Source: CAZKNF01 sp964554105 (GTDB taxonomy: Bacteria > Bacteroidota > Rhodothermia > Rhodothermales > VXPQ01). Taken from it: a DNA stretch of 62,389 nucleotides. The stretch is from assembly GCA_964554105.1 (NCBI GenBank), contig CAZKNF010000014.1, positions 1 through 62,389 of the forward strand, read 5' to 3'. A model generated the notes under the pieces. The model saw only the letters and a program-made list of their open reading frames with translations, searched no databases and was not told the DNA's origin. A program made the position numbers and the translations under genes. Below, one piece after another: positions 18,384 through 28,467 of the stretch (within the stretch, counting starts at the first letter, position 1; each line of letters opens with the position of its first letter).

Positions 18384-20921
18384 ATGCACCGACGCATGCG
18401 CTTAGGCTACCGAGTCTTCCTTCTTCTCGTCTTCTGTCTTCCTCTCCTTGGATCCGTCAGCACGGCTCACGCCCAGCCGATCACCGGGTTGGAAGGCTGG
18501 AGCATCTACCTGGATCCAGGACACAGTCAGAACGAAAATGTGGGCGTCTACGGCTATTCCGAGGCCCGCAAGGTCCTGCGCGTAGGACTCGAGCTTCGCG
18601 ATCTCCTCATGCATCAGACCGATATCGACACGGTATACATGTCGCGCACGAACGACCAGGTCTCGGTGAGCCTCGCGCAGCGCGTCGATCACGCCAACAG
18701 CGTGGCCGCATCATACTTCCACTCCATCCACAGCAACGCCGCAGGACCGGATGCAAATTCAGTCTTCGTACTGTGGCCGCAGTACCGCGACGGAAGCGAG
18801 GCCGTCCCGAACGGCGGCAAGGAGATGGCGGAGATCATGAGCGATCTGCTCGGCAGCAGCATGCGGATTCCGTCCCTGGGCGGGATTGGCGAGTGCGATT
18901 TTTATGGCGTCTCTTCCTGCCGAGGCCGCGATATCGGCGCGGGCAAAGGCGGCTCACGCAACTTCGTGCAGAGCTTCACAGAGATGGCGTCCGCGCTGAG
19001 CGAGGCCGGCTTTCATACGAATCCGACGCAGAACCAACGGAATATGAACGCCGACTGGAAGCGGATGGAAGCCCGAACGATGTTCTGGTCCATCCTGGAG
19101 TTCCACGATCTCGAGCGACCTCCCGTCCATACCGCCATGGGCATCGTATCCAACATTGAGAACGGACGTCCGATCAATGGAGCAGTCGTTGCCATCGGCG
19201 ACACGTCGTACGTGACCGACACGTTCGAGTCGCTATTCAATGAATTCTCGAACGACCCCGACGAGCTTCGGAATGGATTTTACTATCTGGATGAGCTCGG
19301 TTCGGGAACGATGCCCATGACCGTCGAAGCCGAAGGCTATGAGGGTTTTGATGGCTCGATCGACCTTGACGAGGGCTTCTTTACGTTTCTTGACGTGGCG
19401 CTCATCTCGCAGGTGCCACCGGTTGTAGAATCGACCCATCCCGAGCCCGACGAAGAGCGGCACCCGATCATCGACCCCGTCGTTGTCGACTTTTCGCGGC
19501 CGATGGATCGTGCATCGGTCGAATCGGCATTCTCGATTTCGCCCGACGTGGAGGGCACCTTCGGGTGGGCCTCCCAGGACACGCGGCTGGTTTTTTGGCC
19601 GGACACGCTCCTGCCGGAGACGGAGTACGCCGTACGCATCGAGGATACGGCTGAAGGGGCCTACGGTCACGGACTCGACGGGGACGAGGACGGCGGCGCA
19701 GGCGAACCATACGAGCTCTCGTTCACGACGGGTCCGCCGGACGCCATTCCGCCGGTGCTTTCAGAGAGCTACCCCCGACCGCAGCAAACCGGCGTCGAGC
19801 GGCTTCCCGTAATCACCGTCGTCTTCGATGAGCCGGTGGATTCCGCCACGGTAACCGACGACCTGTTCCTGCTGCGGCCCTCGAGTGGAGGCGGCAGCGT
19901 GCCCGGACAGCTCGCTCACTATATCGTGAACGACGTAAGCATCGTCAGTTTTTTCCCGAGTGAAGAACTCGACGGGGAGATCTACTATCTCTTCGAAATA
20001 GAACCCGGCGTCACCGACCGATCCGGGAATCCGACGGAGACCCGGCGCACAGTACGATTCCGGACTACCAGTGATCGATACGAACAACGCGGCATCGATC
20101 CGTTTGAACCCACGGACGTGGGTGAATGGTGGCAGCCTCAACAGAGTGGTTCGACGGCCGGCATCGTCACCGACTCCACGGCATTCGTCGCCGACAACGA
20201 GGTCGTCAACCTTCTCACAGGCAGCACCCGGGCGCAGCGGCTCGAATACGGCTGGGATGTGGACGCGGGAACGCACCTGATCCGCGAATATCTCGGCGGC
20301 GGCGAGGCGCGAAGCGAATGGTTCGACGATTCATACACCTTGCGCGTGTATCTCTTTGGCGACGGCAGCGGGAACCGCTTTCGCTTCGCTGTTGACGATG
20401 ACGACGGCGCCGGTCACGAAGTGAGTCCGTGGTACACCATCGACTGGCTCGGATGGCGACTCGTCTCCTGGGATCTGTCCGAGGGCGAGACCGGCTCATG
20501 GATCGGTGACGGCACGCTTGATCCACCTTTCCGATTTGACAGCTTCCAGCTCACCTACACCGACGGGAGTCCAGCCTTCGGCACGCTCTGGTTCGATGAT
20601 CTGCACCTCGCGACCCTGGAGACCACGGTCGCGGTCGGTGACGATCCCGAGCTCCCGCAGGGATTGCAGCTCCACCAGAATTATCCGAATCCGTTCAATC
20701 CGGAAACCACGCTGCGTTTCGGGATCGGCTCGGCAGGGCAGGTCACATTGTCGATATATGATGCGCTCGGAAGGGAGGTCGCCACACCGGTCGACGACGT
20801 TCTTCCGGCCGGTATGCACGAGGCTGCATGGGATGCCACCGGATTTCCGAGCGGCGTGTACTTTGCCCGGATCGAGAGTGACGGGGCCGGCGAGTCGATA
20901 CGTATGGTCTTGCTGAAATGA
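18384..20921 (+). CDS. N-acetylmuramoyl-L-alanine amidase (Amidase_3) with Ig domains and T9SS tail
   Basis: An 845-residue secreted zinc amidase that removes stem peptides from peptidoglycan. Signal peptide ends near STAHAQ (residue ~31). The Amidase_3 domain (about 35-245) shows the zinc ligands His in YLDPGHSQ, Glu in YSEARKVL and His in SIHSNAAG, and the catalytic Glu in LSEAGFHTNPTQ. Then come a carboxypeptidase-regulatory-like domain (GIVSNIENGRPINGAVVAIG), two Big_5 Ig domains (HPIIDPVVVDFSRPMD; LPVITVVFDEPVD), a jelly-roll region and a T9SS sorting domain (QNYPNPFNPETT). Being surface-sorted rather than periplasmic, it probably acts on foreign or shed peptidoglycan. Confidence 0.9.
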   Translation: MHRRMRLGYRVFLLLVFCLPLLGSVSTAHAQPITGLEGWSIYLDPGHSQNENVGVYGYSEARKVLRVGLELRDLLMHQTDIDTVYMSRTNDQVSVSLAQRVDHANSVAASYFHSIHSNAAGPDANSVFVLWPQYRDGSEAVPNGGKEMAEIMSDLLGSSMRIPSLGGIGECDFYGVSSCRGRDIGAGKGGSRNFVQSFTEMASALSEAGFHTNPTQNQRNMNADWKRMEARTMFWSILEFHDLERPPVHTAMGIVSNIENGRPINGAVVAIGDTSYVTDTFESLFNEFSNDPDELRNGFYYLDELGSGTMPMTVEAEGYEGFDGSIDLDEGFFTFLDVALISQVPPVVESTHPEPDEERHPIIDPVVVDFSRPMDRASVESAFSISPDVEGTFGWASQDTRLVFWPDTLLPETEYAVRIEDTAEGAYGHGLDGDEDGGAGEPYELSFTTGPPDAIPPVLSESYPRPQQTGVERLPVITVVFDEPVDSATVTDDLFLLRPSSGGGSVPGQLAHYIVNDVSIVSFFPSEELDGEIYYLFEIEPGVTDRSGNPTETRRTVRFRTTSDRYEQRGIDPFEPTDVGEWWQPQQSGSTAGIVTDSTAFVADNEVVNLLTGSTRAQRLEYGWDVDAGTHLIREYLGGGEARSEWFDDSYTLRVYLFGDGSGNRFRFAVDDDDGAGHEVSPWYTIDWLGWRLVSWDLSEGETGSWIGDGTLDPPFRFDSFQLTYTDGSPAFGTLWFDDLHLATLETTVAVGDDPELPQGLQLHQNYPNPFNPETTLRFGIGSAGQVTLSIYDALGREVATPVDDVLPAGMHEAAWDATGFPSGVYFARIESDGAGESIRMVLLK

Positions 20922-21099
20922 TCATAATGCAACGGTAGTGGAATTTCACCAGCGCGACCGCGCAGTACCCGGTATTCGCCTTGCGCTTCAAGCCTCTACT
21001 TTCTTATTTGGCCGTCGATCCGCCTGACGGCGTGCATTGATCATTCGGCCTGAATGGCACATCTCTTTTCGATTCGTGAACCCAGTCCTTTCTGCAGTA
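20922..21099 (+). promoter_or_regulatory. Leader region of the TonB receptor gene
   Basis: 178 bases between the amidase stop and the chosen receptor start. It contains the AT-rich segment CTCTACTTTCTTATTTGG at 20995-21012, a partial Bacteroidota-like promoter box, so the receptor and following genes may be transcribed separately from the upstream enzymes. No riboswitch fold recognised. Confidence 0.35.
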
Positions 21100-24000
21100 A
21101 TGAACTTGGTACGCATTTCCGCCCTCCTTTTTGCAACTGCGTTCCTATACGCTGGCCTTGGTGCCGGTCCGGCGCTTGCGCAATCCGGCGACATCAGTGG
21201 CCAGGTAACCGAAGCAGCGACAGGTGAGCCCCTGATCGGCGTCAATGTAGCCATCGAGGGCACGACGCAGGGTGCCGTAACGGACACGGAAGGGTACTAC
21301 GTCATCTTAAACGTGTCGCCAGGTACCTACACGCTTCGCGCGTCGTACATCGGGTTCACGACGCAGGTCGTCGAGGACGTGCGCGTGAACATCGACCAGA
21401 CCACCACCATCAACATCGAGATGGGAGAGGAGGTCATCGAAGGGGAAGAAGTCATCGTCACGGCTGTGCGACCTGTCGTTCAACCGGACGTATCGGCTAG
21501 TCTAGCGAATATAGGCTCGCAGGAAATCGAGCGCCTTCCGGTGTCCAGCGTCGAAGGCGCTATCGGTCTGCAAGCCGGCGTTCTCGGACTCTCGGTACGC
21601 GGCAGCAGCACCGACGAGCTGAATTTCATGGTCAACGGACTGTCGTTCCGAGATGAACGTGACAATACGCCATTCACGACCATCTCAATCGCTGCGGTCG
21701 ACGAGATCCAGGTGCAAACGGGAGGCTTCAACGCCGAGTATGGAAATGTGCGCTCCGGCGTCGTCAACGTGGTAACCAAGGAAGGTGGACGGAATCGGTA
21801 CAGTGCCGACGTGATCGCCCGGTACAGCCCGCCGTCCCAGAAGCATTTCGGTGCTCCGGCCAACGACCCCGACTCCTATTGGATCAGGCCGTATGTAGAC
21901 CCGGAAGTCGCTTTCGTCGGCACGACAGAGGGAGGTTGGGATGAGGCTACGCAGGAGCAGTATCCCGAGTTTGAGGGTTGGATCGCGCTCTCGGAGGAGC
22001 GGCTTTCGGACGACGATCCATCCAACGATCTCTCCCCCGCTGCCCTGCAGCAGGCGTTCCTCTGGCAGCACCGTAGAGAGCTGGAGATCACTGATCCGGA
22101 CTACACACTGGACGTCGGCCTCGGTGGACCTGTCCCCGGGGTTAGTGAAGCGCTAGGAAATGCACGCTTCTACGCCTCGTTTCGCCGCAACCAGTCGATG
22201 TATATGATTCCCCTTTCGGAAGACCGCTTCTCCGAGTACTCGGGGCATCTCAAAATTACTTCCGATGTGGCGCAAGGAATGAAGTTGAGCATAGAAGGCC
22301 TGCTCGGCGAAACCACCGGCACGGCGTCCAGCCGCACCGGAGCGCCCGGCATTTTTCAGTCGGCGTCCGGCATTGCTGATAACATGACGAATGTCAGCTT
22401 TATAGATACCCGGATCTTCGCCACAGATTACTGGGCTCCGACACGAGTCCGACGAGATATGCTGGGTGCCAGGTTTACACACGCCCCCAGCCAGAACATG
22501 TTTTACGAGATCCGCTTCACCCGATTCGGATCGGCGTACGACACGAACCCCGGGCGTCTACGTGATACTACCGCTTCGGTTAGGATCGGCGGCGTACCGT
22601 TCGACGAGGCACCATTCGGCTTTTCACCCGAGCCAAGCTTCGGGGTCGCAGGAATGCGCACGGGCGTGGGGATGAGCAATGCTCGGGACACCAGTCGCGT
22701 GGTCAACTACAATCTGAAGGCCGACCTGACGTCGCAGATAAACCGGTTTCTTCAGGTGAAGACCGGACTCGAGTACAATCTCACGGATAGCCGCGTCAAT
22801 TACGGCACCTTCGATCAATTCCTCAGGTCGTCCAATTTCCAGTCCGAGTGGGATCGCATGCCGGTCCGCGGGGCCGTGTACGGTCAAGGAAAGCTTGAAT
22901 TCCAGGGAATGATCGCGAACCTCGGACTTCGACTGGACTATTTCAACGCGGGTGGGGATTGGTACGAGTTCGACCCATTTACGAGTGCGTTTACGGCGGC
23001 GGCGGCTGAAGTCCGCGATTCGCTGCTCGCTGAAGAGCCGACCGACCATATCTTCACACTCAGCCCGCGGCTCGGCGTCTCATTTCCGGTCACCACCTAC
23101 AGCAAACTTTATTTCAATTACGGGCATTTCCGGTCGTTGCCCGATCCGAACAATCTCTTCCTGTTCCGGACTTTCTCGGAAACCGGTCAGGTTGCTCGGG
23201 TTGCCGATCCGAACGCCCCTCTTCCTAAGACTCGCGCATATGAGCTCGGCTATGAACATTCTCTACTGGATCAGTTTCTCATCCGCGTCGCCGGGTACTA
23301 CAAAGACATCTCCAACGAACCGCAGCTGATTACCTTCACCAGTCGCGACGGCCGGACGGATTATTCCATGTCCAGTCCCGATCGCTACCAGGACGTACGT
23401 GGATTCGAGCTGACATTTAGCCGCAGCAGGGGCCAGTGGCTCCAGGGCTTCATCAACTATACCTACATGGTCGATTCATTCGGATGGTTCGGCTTTGATG
23501 AGATCAATGAGAATCAGACGATCCAACGGCAGTTCGAAAACAGCGATGCGGAGCGGCGTGCGGCGTTCACACAGCCCGTACCGCGCCCTTACGCCCGCCT
23601 CAACCTCGATTTTATAGCGCCTTCGGACTTCGGCCCGGACGTGGCCGGCCTTCGCCCGCTTTCGGACTGGCGGTTGAGCTTCATCGGCGTGTGGCGCGAC
23701 GGCGGCAAATACACCTGGACGGGCGGCGGCTCAATTCCCGGCGTTCGCAACAATGTTGATCGAGTCGACTTCTGGAATTTGGACCTCCGTCTGGCAAAGA
23801 ACTTTACCATGGGAAATTCGGAGGCCCAATTTTTTGTGGATGTCTTCAACGCGTTAAATACGAAACGCATGACGCTGGCGAATTCAGCAGCGTTCACCGG
23901 ATTCATAGACGGCAACGATCAGAACGCGTACCTCCGGTCGCTGCACCTGCCGGAGTCGAACGTCTACAATAATATTCCCGGCGACGACAAGATCGGCACC

Positions 24001-24264
24001 TACCGGGATTACGACGTGCCATTTCAGCCGATGGAACAGATCCAGTCGAGAACGGAAATCTCTGATCCGGATCCGGGGACGATCTACTTCGAGTCATCGT
24101 CGGACGAGTATCTCGTCTTTGACGATGGAAACTGGACATCACCTGACCAGAGCCGTCTCGACGAGGTTCTCGATGAGAAGGCGTACATCGATATGCCGAA
24201 CCAGAGCTTCCTGACGTTCCTTAATCCCCGTAACGTTTACGTGGGCCTCCGGCTAAGCTTCTAA
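21100..24264 (+). CDS. TonB-dependent receptor with carboxypeptidase-regulatory N-domain
   Basis: A 1054-residue outer-membrane receptor. Signal peptide ISALLFATAFLYAGLGAGPA, then a CarboxypepD_reg-like domain (ISGQVTEAATGEPLIGVNVA ... YIGFTTQVVEDV), a plug domain (IERLPVSSVEGAIG, VRGSSTDELNFMVNGLSF, VQTGGFNAEYGNVRSG) and a large beta barrel ending YVGLRLSF with the terminal Phe typical of barrel insertion. Start chosen at ATG 21100, directly before the signal peptide; the frame is open earlier from a TTG. It is followed by an FN3 protein and a PorV-like barrel, an arrangement common in Rhodothermota and relatives. It probably imports the glycan fragments released by the neighbouring enzymes (inference). 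Confidence 0.88.
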   Translation: MNLVRISALLFATAFLYAGLGAGPALAQSGDISGQVTEAATGEPLIGVNVAIEGTTQGAVTDTEGYYVILNVSPGTYTLRASYIGFTTQVVEDVRVNIDQTTTINIEMGEEVIEGEEVIVTAVRPVVQPDVSASLANIGSQEIERLPVSSVEGAIGLQAGVLGLSVRGSSTDELNFMVNGLSFRDERDNTPFTTISIAAVDEIQVQTGGFNAEYGNVRSGVVNVVTKEGGRNRYSADVIARYSPPSQKHFGAPANDPDSYWIRPYVDPEVAFVGTTEGGWDEATQEQYPEFEGWIALSEERLSDDDPSNDLSPAALQQAFLWQHRRELEITDPDYTLDVGLGGPVPGVSEALGNARFYASFRRNQSMYMIPLSEDRFSEYSGHLKITSDVAQGMKLSIEGLLGETTGTASSRTGAPGIFQSASGIADNMTNVSFIDTRIFATDYWAPTRVRRDMLGARFTHAPSQNMFYEIRFTRFGSAYDTNPGRLRDTTASVRIGGVPFDEAPFGFSPEPSFGVAGMRTGVGMSNARDTSRVVNYNLKADLTSQINRFLQVKTGLEYNLTDSRVNYGTFDQFLRSSNFQSEWDRMPVRGAVYGQGKLEFQGMIANLGLRLDYFNAGGDWYEFDPFTSAFTAAAAEVRDSLLAEEPTDHIFTLSPRLGVSFPVTTYSKLYFNYGHFRSLPDPNNLFLFRTFSETGQVARVADPNAPLPKTRAYELGYEHSLLDQFLIRVAGYYKDISNEPQLITFTSRDGRTDYSMSSPDRYQDVRGFELTFSRSRGQWLQGFINYTYMVDSFGWFGFDEINENQTIQRQFENSDAERRAAFTQPVPRPYARLNLDFIAPSDFGPDVAGLRPLSDWRLSFIGVWRDGGKYTWTGGGSIPGVRNNVDRVDFWNLDLRLAKNFTMGNSEAQFFVDVFNALNTKRMTLANSAAFTGFIDGNDQNAYLRSLHLPESNVYNNIPGDDKIGTYRDYDVPFQPMEQIQSRTEISDPDPGTIYFESSSDEYLVFDDGNWTSPDQSRLDEVLDEKAYIDMPNQSFLTFLNPRNVYVGLRLSF

Positions 24265-24313
24265 CGTCAGCCACCCTGTCGACACCAACACGTACCGTAT
24301 CGCCTTGAAAGGC

Positions 24314-26221
24314 ATGATCCCTACTCCGCTCCGACATTTTTGCCGACTCTTCGTCGTCGCTGCTGTTCTTTCGCTTTTCTGGGCGGCAAGTCAGACGAGC
24401 CAGGCGCAGTTCACCAGCAAATGGCTCTCCGCGGGGTCGTACCATAACTGGTATTCCGAGATCGGCGCCGAAATCGAATCCGGCGGCTTCGTCGGCAACC
24501 AGCAAGACGGCGCACGCTTTCCGGGCATCTATCGCTACACCGACTCACAAGCGTGGAAGGGCCTCTGGATCGGAGCGCGCAACTTCACCGATGAAACCGG
24601 GGACTGGCCGTATCGTGTGGTGCATGCTGGTCCTCGCGTGAGTGGGTCCGGAGAGTTCTTTCCGGTTTCATTCGAGATGGTAAGCAAGCATCCGCCCGCA
24701 GATGTGATCGTGGACGGCATGTTGTCCGAGAGCCTCGCACCCATGGCCAACGATCGCGTCGATCCCGATATACCGGCCGATCGCATGATCGTAACCGTGG
24801 TGAATACGCTCCTCGGGTTGACCATGGAACGACGCGTGCTGCAATTCAGCCAGGAGTTCCACGACAACTATCACATCCTCGAATACACACTTACGAACAC
24901 GGGCAATACGGACGGCGACGCAGAGATCGAATTGCCCGATCAGACGCTCGAAGACGTCATCTTCTTCAATCAGTGGCGCTGGGCCGTAACCCGAGAAACC
25001 CGATATGTCATCGGCAACGCCACGGGATGGGGCATCAATACGATGATCGATACCTGGGGTGACGGGGAGGACGACAACCTGCCTGCACCTGCAGAGCCGA
25101 TACGAGCACAGTATGCCTGGCACGGCTTCTATCCCGATCGGGACGTCTCGTATAACAACATCGGTGGTCCGGTCCTGCCGGAGGCTCAGCCGGTGGCGGA
25201 TTACATTTCGAGCACGGATACACTCGGGCGGCTCGCCGCCTACCAATTCATCGGAGCGGCGACACTCCACGCGGATGCATCAGCATCGGATATGACNNNN
25301 NNNNNNNNNNNNNNNNNNNNNNNNNNNNNNNNNNNNNNNNNNNNNNNNNNNNNNNNNNNNNNNNNNNNNNNNNNNNNNNNNNNNNNNNNNNNNNNNGTGG
25401 GGAGAGCCTACAACCTGTCCGACGCCGACGACGATGCCCTGATCCCGTATGCCGTAGACGGTGAGGTCCACGAAATGACAAAGAACGAATGGACGTTCAC
25501 GGGTCGCGACTCACTCTACCAAACATTCCGGCGTGCCCTCGCCAATTATGAGTCCGGATACGAAATTCCGGAATCGCCGGCACCACCGTCCGCGCTCAAC
25601 GTCGAGTCGGGCGGCGACCGCATCACGCTCGAGTGGGAGTATCCGGCCGACGTTTCGCTCCCGGACGGTTTCGAAATCTACCGCGCGGCGAATGCCTACG
25701 ACAGCACCTATTCGCTCGTCCACGAGGCCGGTGGCAGTGAGACGACGTTCGATGATACGACCCCCACGCGCGGCATCGATTATTACTATTACATCGTCGC
25801 CGTAACCCCTCCAAATTCCGACGATACCGGGCTTACCCCGACGGGTGTACCGCTCCGAAGCAGCCGGTACGCCACGCAGACCTACGTGCCGGCGAATCTG
25901 AAGCGCCCCGCCGGCGAGAACCTTTCGGAGATTCGCATCGTGCCCAACCCGTTCAATCTCGGCTCGTCGCCGAACGTACGGTGGCCAGATCAGACCGACA
26001 AGCTGGGCTTCTTGAACGTCCCGGGGATCGCTCGGATCGAGATTTATACCGAGCTCGGCGAGCTGGTCGATACCATAGAACACGACGACGGAAGCGGAGA
26101 TGCGTATTGGGACCACACGACGTCCTCACGCCAGATTGTTGCCAGCGGCATCTACTTCGCAGTGATCACCGATCTGGAGAACGGCGGCCGTGAAATCAAG
26201 AAGTTTGCCATCATCCGTTAG
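24314..26221 (+). CDS. Secreted FN3-containing protein with degenerate T9SS-like tail, interrupted by a sequence gap
   Basis: A long exported protein (635 codons counting 33 unknown) with signal peptide VAAVLSLFWAASQTSQAQ. The N-terminal half (SKWLSAGSYHNWYSEIG, YHILEYTLTNTGNTDGD) is a type found directly after TonB receptors in this lineage and has no known function. A fibronectin III domain follows the gap (ALNVESGGDRITLEWEYP ... DYYYYIVAVTPP). The C-terminus has IRIVPNPFNLGS and IYTELGELVDTI ... GIYFAVITD, a divergent T9SS-type tail. Bases 25297-25396 are N with no repeat at their edges, so residues are missing there and the true length is unknown. Start at ATG 24314; an upstream TTG is possible. 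Confidence 0.8.
   Translation: MIPTPLRHFCRLFVVAAVLSLFWAASQTSQAQFTSKWLSAGSYHNWYSEIGAEIESGGFVGNQQDGARFPGIYRYTDSQAWKGLWIGARNFTDETGDWPYRVVHAGPRVSGSGEFFPVSFEMVSKHPPADVIVDGMLSESLAPMANDRVDPDIPADRMIVTVVNTLLGLTMERRVLQFSQEFHDNYHILEYTLTNTGNTDGDAEIELPDQTLEDVIFFNQWRWAVTRETRYVIGNATGWGINTMIDTWGDGEDDNLPAPAEPIRAQYAWHGFYPDRDVSYNNIGGPVLPEAQPVADYISSTDTLGRLAAYQFIGAATLHADASASDMXXXXXXXXXXXXXXXXXXXXXXXXXXXXXXXXXXVGRAYNLSDADDDALIPYAVDGEVHEMTKNEWTFTGRDSLYQTFRRALANYESGYEIPESPAPPSALNVESGGDRITLEWEYPADVSLPDGFEIYRAANAYDSTYSLVHEAGGSETTFDDTTPTRGIDYYYYIVAVTPPNSDDTGLTPTGVPLRSSRYATQTYVPANLKRPAGENLSEIRIVPNPFNLGSSPNVRWPDQTDKLGFLNVPGIARIEIYTELGELVDTIEHDDGSGDAYWDHTTSSRQIVASGIYFAVITDLENGGREIKKFAIIR
25297..25396. other. 100-N assembly gap, true gap
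   Basis: Exactly 100 N inside the FN3-protein gene. The flanks (ending GATATGAC and beginning GTGGGGAGAG) share no sequence, unlike the two other gaps, so this probably hides unsequenced bases of unknown number. The reading frame happens to agree on both sides with 100 N. Confidence 0.9.
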
Positions 26222-26256
26222 GCGCCTCATTCGACTCGCTATCTAACATCGACCCA

Positions 26257-27279
26257 ATGATACAACGCACAACCATAGGGTTGTTGGGCTGCATGCTCCT
26301 TCTAGCCGGACCAGCTTTCGGCCAGGCTCAAGATATTGAGCGGGAGAAGATCGCGCGCACAACCATGAAGTTCCTGAACGTCTCGGCACACCCCCGTGCC
26401 GCGTCCCTCGGAGATGCCATGACCGCACTCGAGATCGGCGCGATGTCCATGCTTTATAATCCGGCCGGGATGAGCGGTCAGAATTCGTTCCTGAACGTGA
26501 GCGTGTCGCAAGCGGATTGGTTCGTCGACGTCGAATACAACTTCGCGACCCTCTCGGTGCGGCCGTACGGCGGACGATGGGGCGTATTCGGCTTCAGCCT
26601 CGTTGCGGTTGATTACGGCGAGATTGAAGAGACGATTCGATTCGACAACGATGACGGATACCTCGATCTCGGGACCTTCTCTCCCACGGCGCTCAGCTTC
26701 GGTGTGGGCTACGCGCGGACGCTCACGGACCGCTTCTCTATCGGCGCACACGTCAAGTATGCCCGGCAGGATCTGGGGAACAGCGTAATCTCGACGAATG
26801 ATGAATTGGAGATGGACCGCGCGGACAATGAGGAGAGCGTCATCGCATACGATTTCGGGATGCTCTATCGGACCGGCTTCAGGAGCCTGACCTTCGCCGC
26901 CGCTGCGCGCAATTTCGCACCTGAGGTGGAATATGAAGAGGAAAGCTACGAGCTGCCGCTTCTCCTCACGATCGGAGTGTCTATGAACCTGACTGACTTC
27001 ACGAATGTGAACAGGGACATGCACTCCTTCGTCGTCTCGGTAGATACGGAGAGCCCGCGCGACTACCACGAACAGATCAAAATCGGCGGCGAGTATACGT
27101 TTCTCAATACGATCTCCTTACGGGCAGGATACATCTTCCCCACTGATCAGCAAGGCATCAATGCGGGGATCGGTATTCATCGTACGATCGGCGGCATTAG
27201 TATTGGCGGAGATTACGCCTACACCGATTTCGGTGTATTCGACAGCGTTCATCGGATCGGCCTCGAACTATCTTTATGA
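26257..27279 (+). CDS. PorV/PorQ-family outer-membrane protein
   Basis: A 340-residue barrel protein with signal peptide (GLLGCMLLLAGPAFGQAQ). The PorV/PorQ opening is clear: TMKFLNVSAHPRAASLGDAM and GAMSMLYNPAGMSG. In type IX secretion, PorV carries cargo from the translocon to the attachment complex. The rest is a FadL-like barrel (SVRPYGGRWGVFGFSLVAVD, GGEYTFLNTISLRAGY). It follows the FN3 protein by 35 nt and overlaps the next gene by 4 nt (ATGA). Being embedded among several T9SS cargoes, it may serve this locus specifically, or be one of several paralogues. Confidence 0.82.
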   Translation: MIQRTTIGLLGCMLLLAGPAFGQAQDIEREKIARTTMKFLNVSAHPRAASLGDAMTALEIGAMSMLYNPAGMSGQNSFLNVSVSQADWFVDVEYNFATLSVRPYGGRWGVFGFSLVAVDYGEIEETIRFDNDDGYLDLGTFSPTALSFGVGYARTLTDRFSIGAHVKYARQDLGNSVISTNDELEMDRADNEESVIAYDFGMLYRTGFRSLTFAAAARNFAPEVEYEEESYELPLLLTIGVSMNLTDFTNVNRDMHSFVVSVDTESPRDYHEQIKIGGEYTFLNTISLRAGYIFPTDQQGINAGIGIHRTIGGISIGGDYAYTDFGVFDSVHRIGLELSL

Positions 27280-28427
27280 GCATACGGATACTGTTTCTCT
27301 TGATGGCGCTGTTCGCCGTCGGCTGCGACACTGGGCCGGCGGAGAGCCTCTATGACGAGGACCGTGGATTCATGCCCGATCCGGTCGTCGATCGCATCGA
27401 GCCCTCCTCCGCGCTGGCGGGAATCGGCACGCTTACCATTTTTGGTGAGAACTTTTCCACCGAGCCGTCCGAAAATCTGGTCTATTTCAATGACACGCGG
27501 GTTGACGTCGTCGAAGCATCTCCGACGGAGCTCGTCGTGAACACTCCGAATCTGCCTGGCGACGATGTCGTCGTCCGCGTCACGCTCATCGAATCGGAGG
27601 AGTTCAGCAATAGCCTTACGTACACGCTGGATCCCGCCGTCGAGCGTTTTGGCGCGATTGCCGATTTCGAGGAAGTGTTCGGAATTACTACGGATTCGGA
27701 GGACAATGTGTACATGTCGCTGTTCTCCAGCAACGTCTCCGCGGGCATCGTACGGCTGACCCCCGAGGGTGAGCGCAGCGATTACGTAGCATCAACGTTC
27801 CAATGGAACGCTCTTGATTTCGATTCCGACGGCTATCTTTACGGCGTGAGAAATGTGCGGGCGGTCTTCCGCTTTCTGCCCGGCGGCGGTGATGCGGAGA
27901 CCTGGGCGGTTGCCGACGACGCCTCGGCGCGGTTCAGAGCGCTCGACGTCGATGATGATGATGTGGTGTGGGTTGGCGGCGGAGGCGGAAACGTCTATAG
28001 CATCACACCAAGTGCCGAATTAACGGCGCATCCCGTGTCATCGACTGTAACTGCAATCAAGGTTTCAAATGATTTTCTGTACCTCGGGCTCGAGGGTGAT
28101 CCGTCGAGCGTCGTGCGGCATCAGATCCAGCAGGATGGATCGATCGGTGTCGAGGAAGCCATTTTCAATGCACCGGACGGAGTCGACGTGATGTCACTGG
28201 CGCTTGCACAGGACGGTGAATTACTCGTCGGAACGGACAACGACGACCCCATTTTTGTGGTAGAGCCCGATGGTTCGAGCGACGTTTTTTATCCGGGTGT
28301 ACTGGAGCCGACTGCGCTGAAGCTGGCGTGGGGAGCCGACGGCGTCCTGTACATGACACGTGGGCAAACCGATGACACGACCCCCGACCTTCTTCGAATC
28401 AACACCCCTTTTCAGGGAGTGCCTTAA
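27276..28427 (+). CDS. Lipoprotein with IPT/TIG domain and propeller-like repeats
   Basis: A 383-residue lipoprotein: signal MSIRILFLLMALFAVGCDTG with lipobox AVGC at Cys17. An IPT/TIG Ig-like domain occupies about residues 35-115 (VDRIEPSSALAGIGTLTIFG ... VYFNDTRVDVV ... TELVVNTPN). The rest has NHL/SMP-30-like repeats (GITTDSEDNVYMSLF, ALDFDSDGYLYGV, LDVDDDDVVWVGG, LAQDGELLVGTDN, LAWGADGVLYMT). The family resembles surface glycan-binding proteins encoded beside TonB receptors (inference). It is translationally coupled to the PorV-like gene and 40 nt before the next secreted propeller gene. Confidence 0.8.
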   Translation: MSIRILFLLMALFAVGCDTGPAESLYDEDRGFMPDPVVDRIEPSSALAGIGTLTIFGENFSTEPSENLVYFNDTRVDVVEASPTELVVNTPNLPGDDVVVRVTLIESEEFSNSLTYTLDPAVERFGAIADFEEVFGITTDSEDNVYMSLFSSNVSAGIVRLTPEGERSDYVASTFQWNALDFDSDGYLYGVRNVRAVFRFLPGGGDAETWAVADDASARFRALDVDDDDVVWVGGGGGNVYSITPSAELTAHPVSSTVTAIKVSNDFLYLGLEGDPSSVVRHQIQQDGSIGVEEAIFNAPDGVDVMSLALAQDGELLVGTDNDDPIFVVEPDGSSDVFYPGVLEPTALKLAWGADGVLYMTRGQTDDTTPDLLRINTPFQGVP

Positions 28428-28467
28428 CAGACGAAAAATCACGTTACAATCAACAGGAGGGAACAAC

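Noticed and set aside
26302..27069. 255-codon ORF opposite the PorV-like gene
   Set aside because: A shadow of the high-GC coding strand: composition is skewed and no family features appear, while the sense strand has clear PorV motifs.
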